This document shows, in pieces, positions 5,889-6,307 of a stretch of 6,307 bases of DNA. Below the pieces are notes generated by a model, which worked only from the letters and a program-made list of their open reading frames with translations, was not told where the DNA came from and ran no database searches. Every line of letters starts with the position of its first letter. The stretch's first letter is position 1. The translations under genes and the position numbers were made by a program. Source of the stretch: an uncultured Roseburia sp. (lineage in GTDB: Bacteria > Bacillota > Clostridia > Lachnospirales > Lachnospiraceae); NCBI GenBank assembly GCA_947070915.1, contig CAMTDY010000168.1:1-6307 (forward strand), read 5' to 3'.

Positions 5889-5911
5889 ATGGGAGGGGGC
5901 AGCCCTCCCAT
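5889..5911. terminator. Strong GC-rich hairpin, probable bidirectional terminator
   Basis: Perfect 9-bp stem ATGGGAGGG / CCCTCCCAT with a 5-nt loop (GGCAG), 10 bp after the ATPase stop and 28 bp from the stop of the convergent TPR gene. Downstream on the plus strand is a mixed T-rich TCTCTATCT; on the minus strand CTTTTACA follows. Stem strength makes it a good terminator for the transporter operon and possibly for both genes. Confidence 0.8.
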
Positions 5912-5939
5912 TCTCTATCTAGTTACTTGACAAACCCAT

Positions 5940-6307
5940 CTAGTCTCTCATAGCTTCCTCCAGAAACTGTTCAAAATCCTCTTCTGGGTAATTCTCTGTA
6001 TATATCTTCTCAAGGCTTTTATAACAACTATCTGTTTTCGGATGATTCCATCCAAGTTTGGAGACACAAATTTTATATGCCTTTAAAAAATATAATACTG
6101 CCTCTTTATACTTTCCCTGTTTATCATATAAATATGCCAGATTATTATAACACGTAGCTGTGTCCAGATGCTCTTCTCCCAGTATCCTTTCTTTTATACT
6201 AAGGCTCTTTCCATACAGTTCTTCCGCTTCCTTATACCTTCCCTGGCTTTCGTACACCCCTGCCAGGTTATTATAGCCCGCGGCTGTTTCTGGATGCTCC
6301 TCTCCCA
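5940..6307 (-). CDS. TPR-repeat protein, C-terminal part (start missing)
   Basis: The last 122 codons of a protein made of kinesin-light-chain-type tetratricopeptide repeats, cut by the right edge. Two 42-residue units are clear, each of the form GEEHxxTAxxYNNLAxxYxxQGxYKEA (codons at 6180-6305 and 6054-6179), followed by a degenerate third unit starting GWNHPKT and an acidic tail ending EEAMRD. TPR arrays form a superhelix that binds other proteins. The reading frame stays open to the window edge; a GTG at 6255-6257 could be read as a start but lies in the middle of a repeat, so it is not one. The N-terminal part, which in such proteins may carry an NTPase, protease or other effector domain, is outside, so the function cannot be given. 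The region is more AT-rich than the transporter operon. Confidence 0.88.
   Translation of the reverse strand, partial: GEEHPETAAGYNNLAGVYESQGRYKEAEELYGKSLSIKERILGEEHLDTATCYNNLAYLYDKQGKYKEAVLYFLKAYKICVSKLGWNHPKTDSCYKSLEKIYTENYPEEDFEQFLEEAMRD
6054..6305 (-). repeat. Tandem 126-bp coding repeats of the TPR gene (two units)
   Basis: Two adjacent 126-bp units, each encoding one 42-residue repeat. The similarity shows at DNA level as well, for example around 6136-6180 against 6262-6306 (GCCAG, TTATTATA, GCTGT, ATGCTC, TCTCCCA in register). The repeats probably continue beyond the window. Confidence 0.7.

Noticed and set aside
5927..5932. Perfect TTGACA on the plus strand near the right end
   Set aside because: There is no -10-like sequence at 16-18 nt and no plus-strand gene downstream.

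Overview
The window looks like chromosomal DNA of a low-to-moderate GC Gram-positive bacterium of the Clostridia, most plausibly a Lachnospiraceae-type gut anaerobe. Evidence: strong AGGAGG-type ribosome sites before most genes, a Gram-positive lipoprotein-anchored amino-acid binding protein, sigma-A-like promoters, and general protein style. This placement is an inference; no marker gene is present.

Region 1 (1-2981) is a compact, AT-rich restriction-modification-like locus. A leftward operon starts near 1704 and encodes a 64-aa ribbon-helix-helix-type small protein (1487-1681), a complete 311-aa C5-cytosine DNA methyltransferase (551-1486), and a second, different C5-cytosine methyltransferase that runs off the left edge (1-549) and carries a roughly 100-residue N-terminal extension with a CxxCxxCxxC cluster. 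The three genes are packed with 0 and 1 nt between them. Divergently, a 386-aa protein with a C-terminal HNH nuclease domain (1821-2981) is the probable restriction enzyme. The 139-bp gap between the divergent genes holds two recognisable promoters, a perfect 6-3-6 palindrome between the -35 and -10 of the nuclease promoter, and a second 6-1-6 palindrome. The simplest reading is that the small DNA-binding protein keeps nuclease expression below methylase expression, the job done by C proteins in other systems. That regulatory role is inferred.

Region 2 (2982-5939) is more GC-balanced and looks like ordinary chromosome: a convergent MmcQ/YjbR-family gene (3032-3361, minus strand), then a complete three-gene polar amino-acid ABC importer on the plus strand: lipoprotein binding protein, HisM/GlnP-type permease and GlnQ-type ATPase, with an upstream extended -10 promoter and a strong hairpin at the end.

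Region 3 (5940-6307) is the C-terminal end of a kinesin-light-chain-type TPR protein on the minus strand, with 42-residue repeats, cut off by the right edge. No RNA genes, CRISPR arrays or insertion sequences were seen. The longest non-coding stretch is 3362-3628 (267 bp), which holds two candidate promoters.
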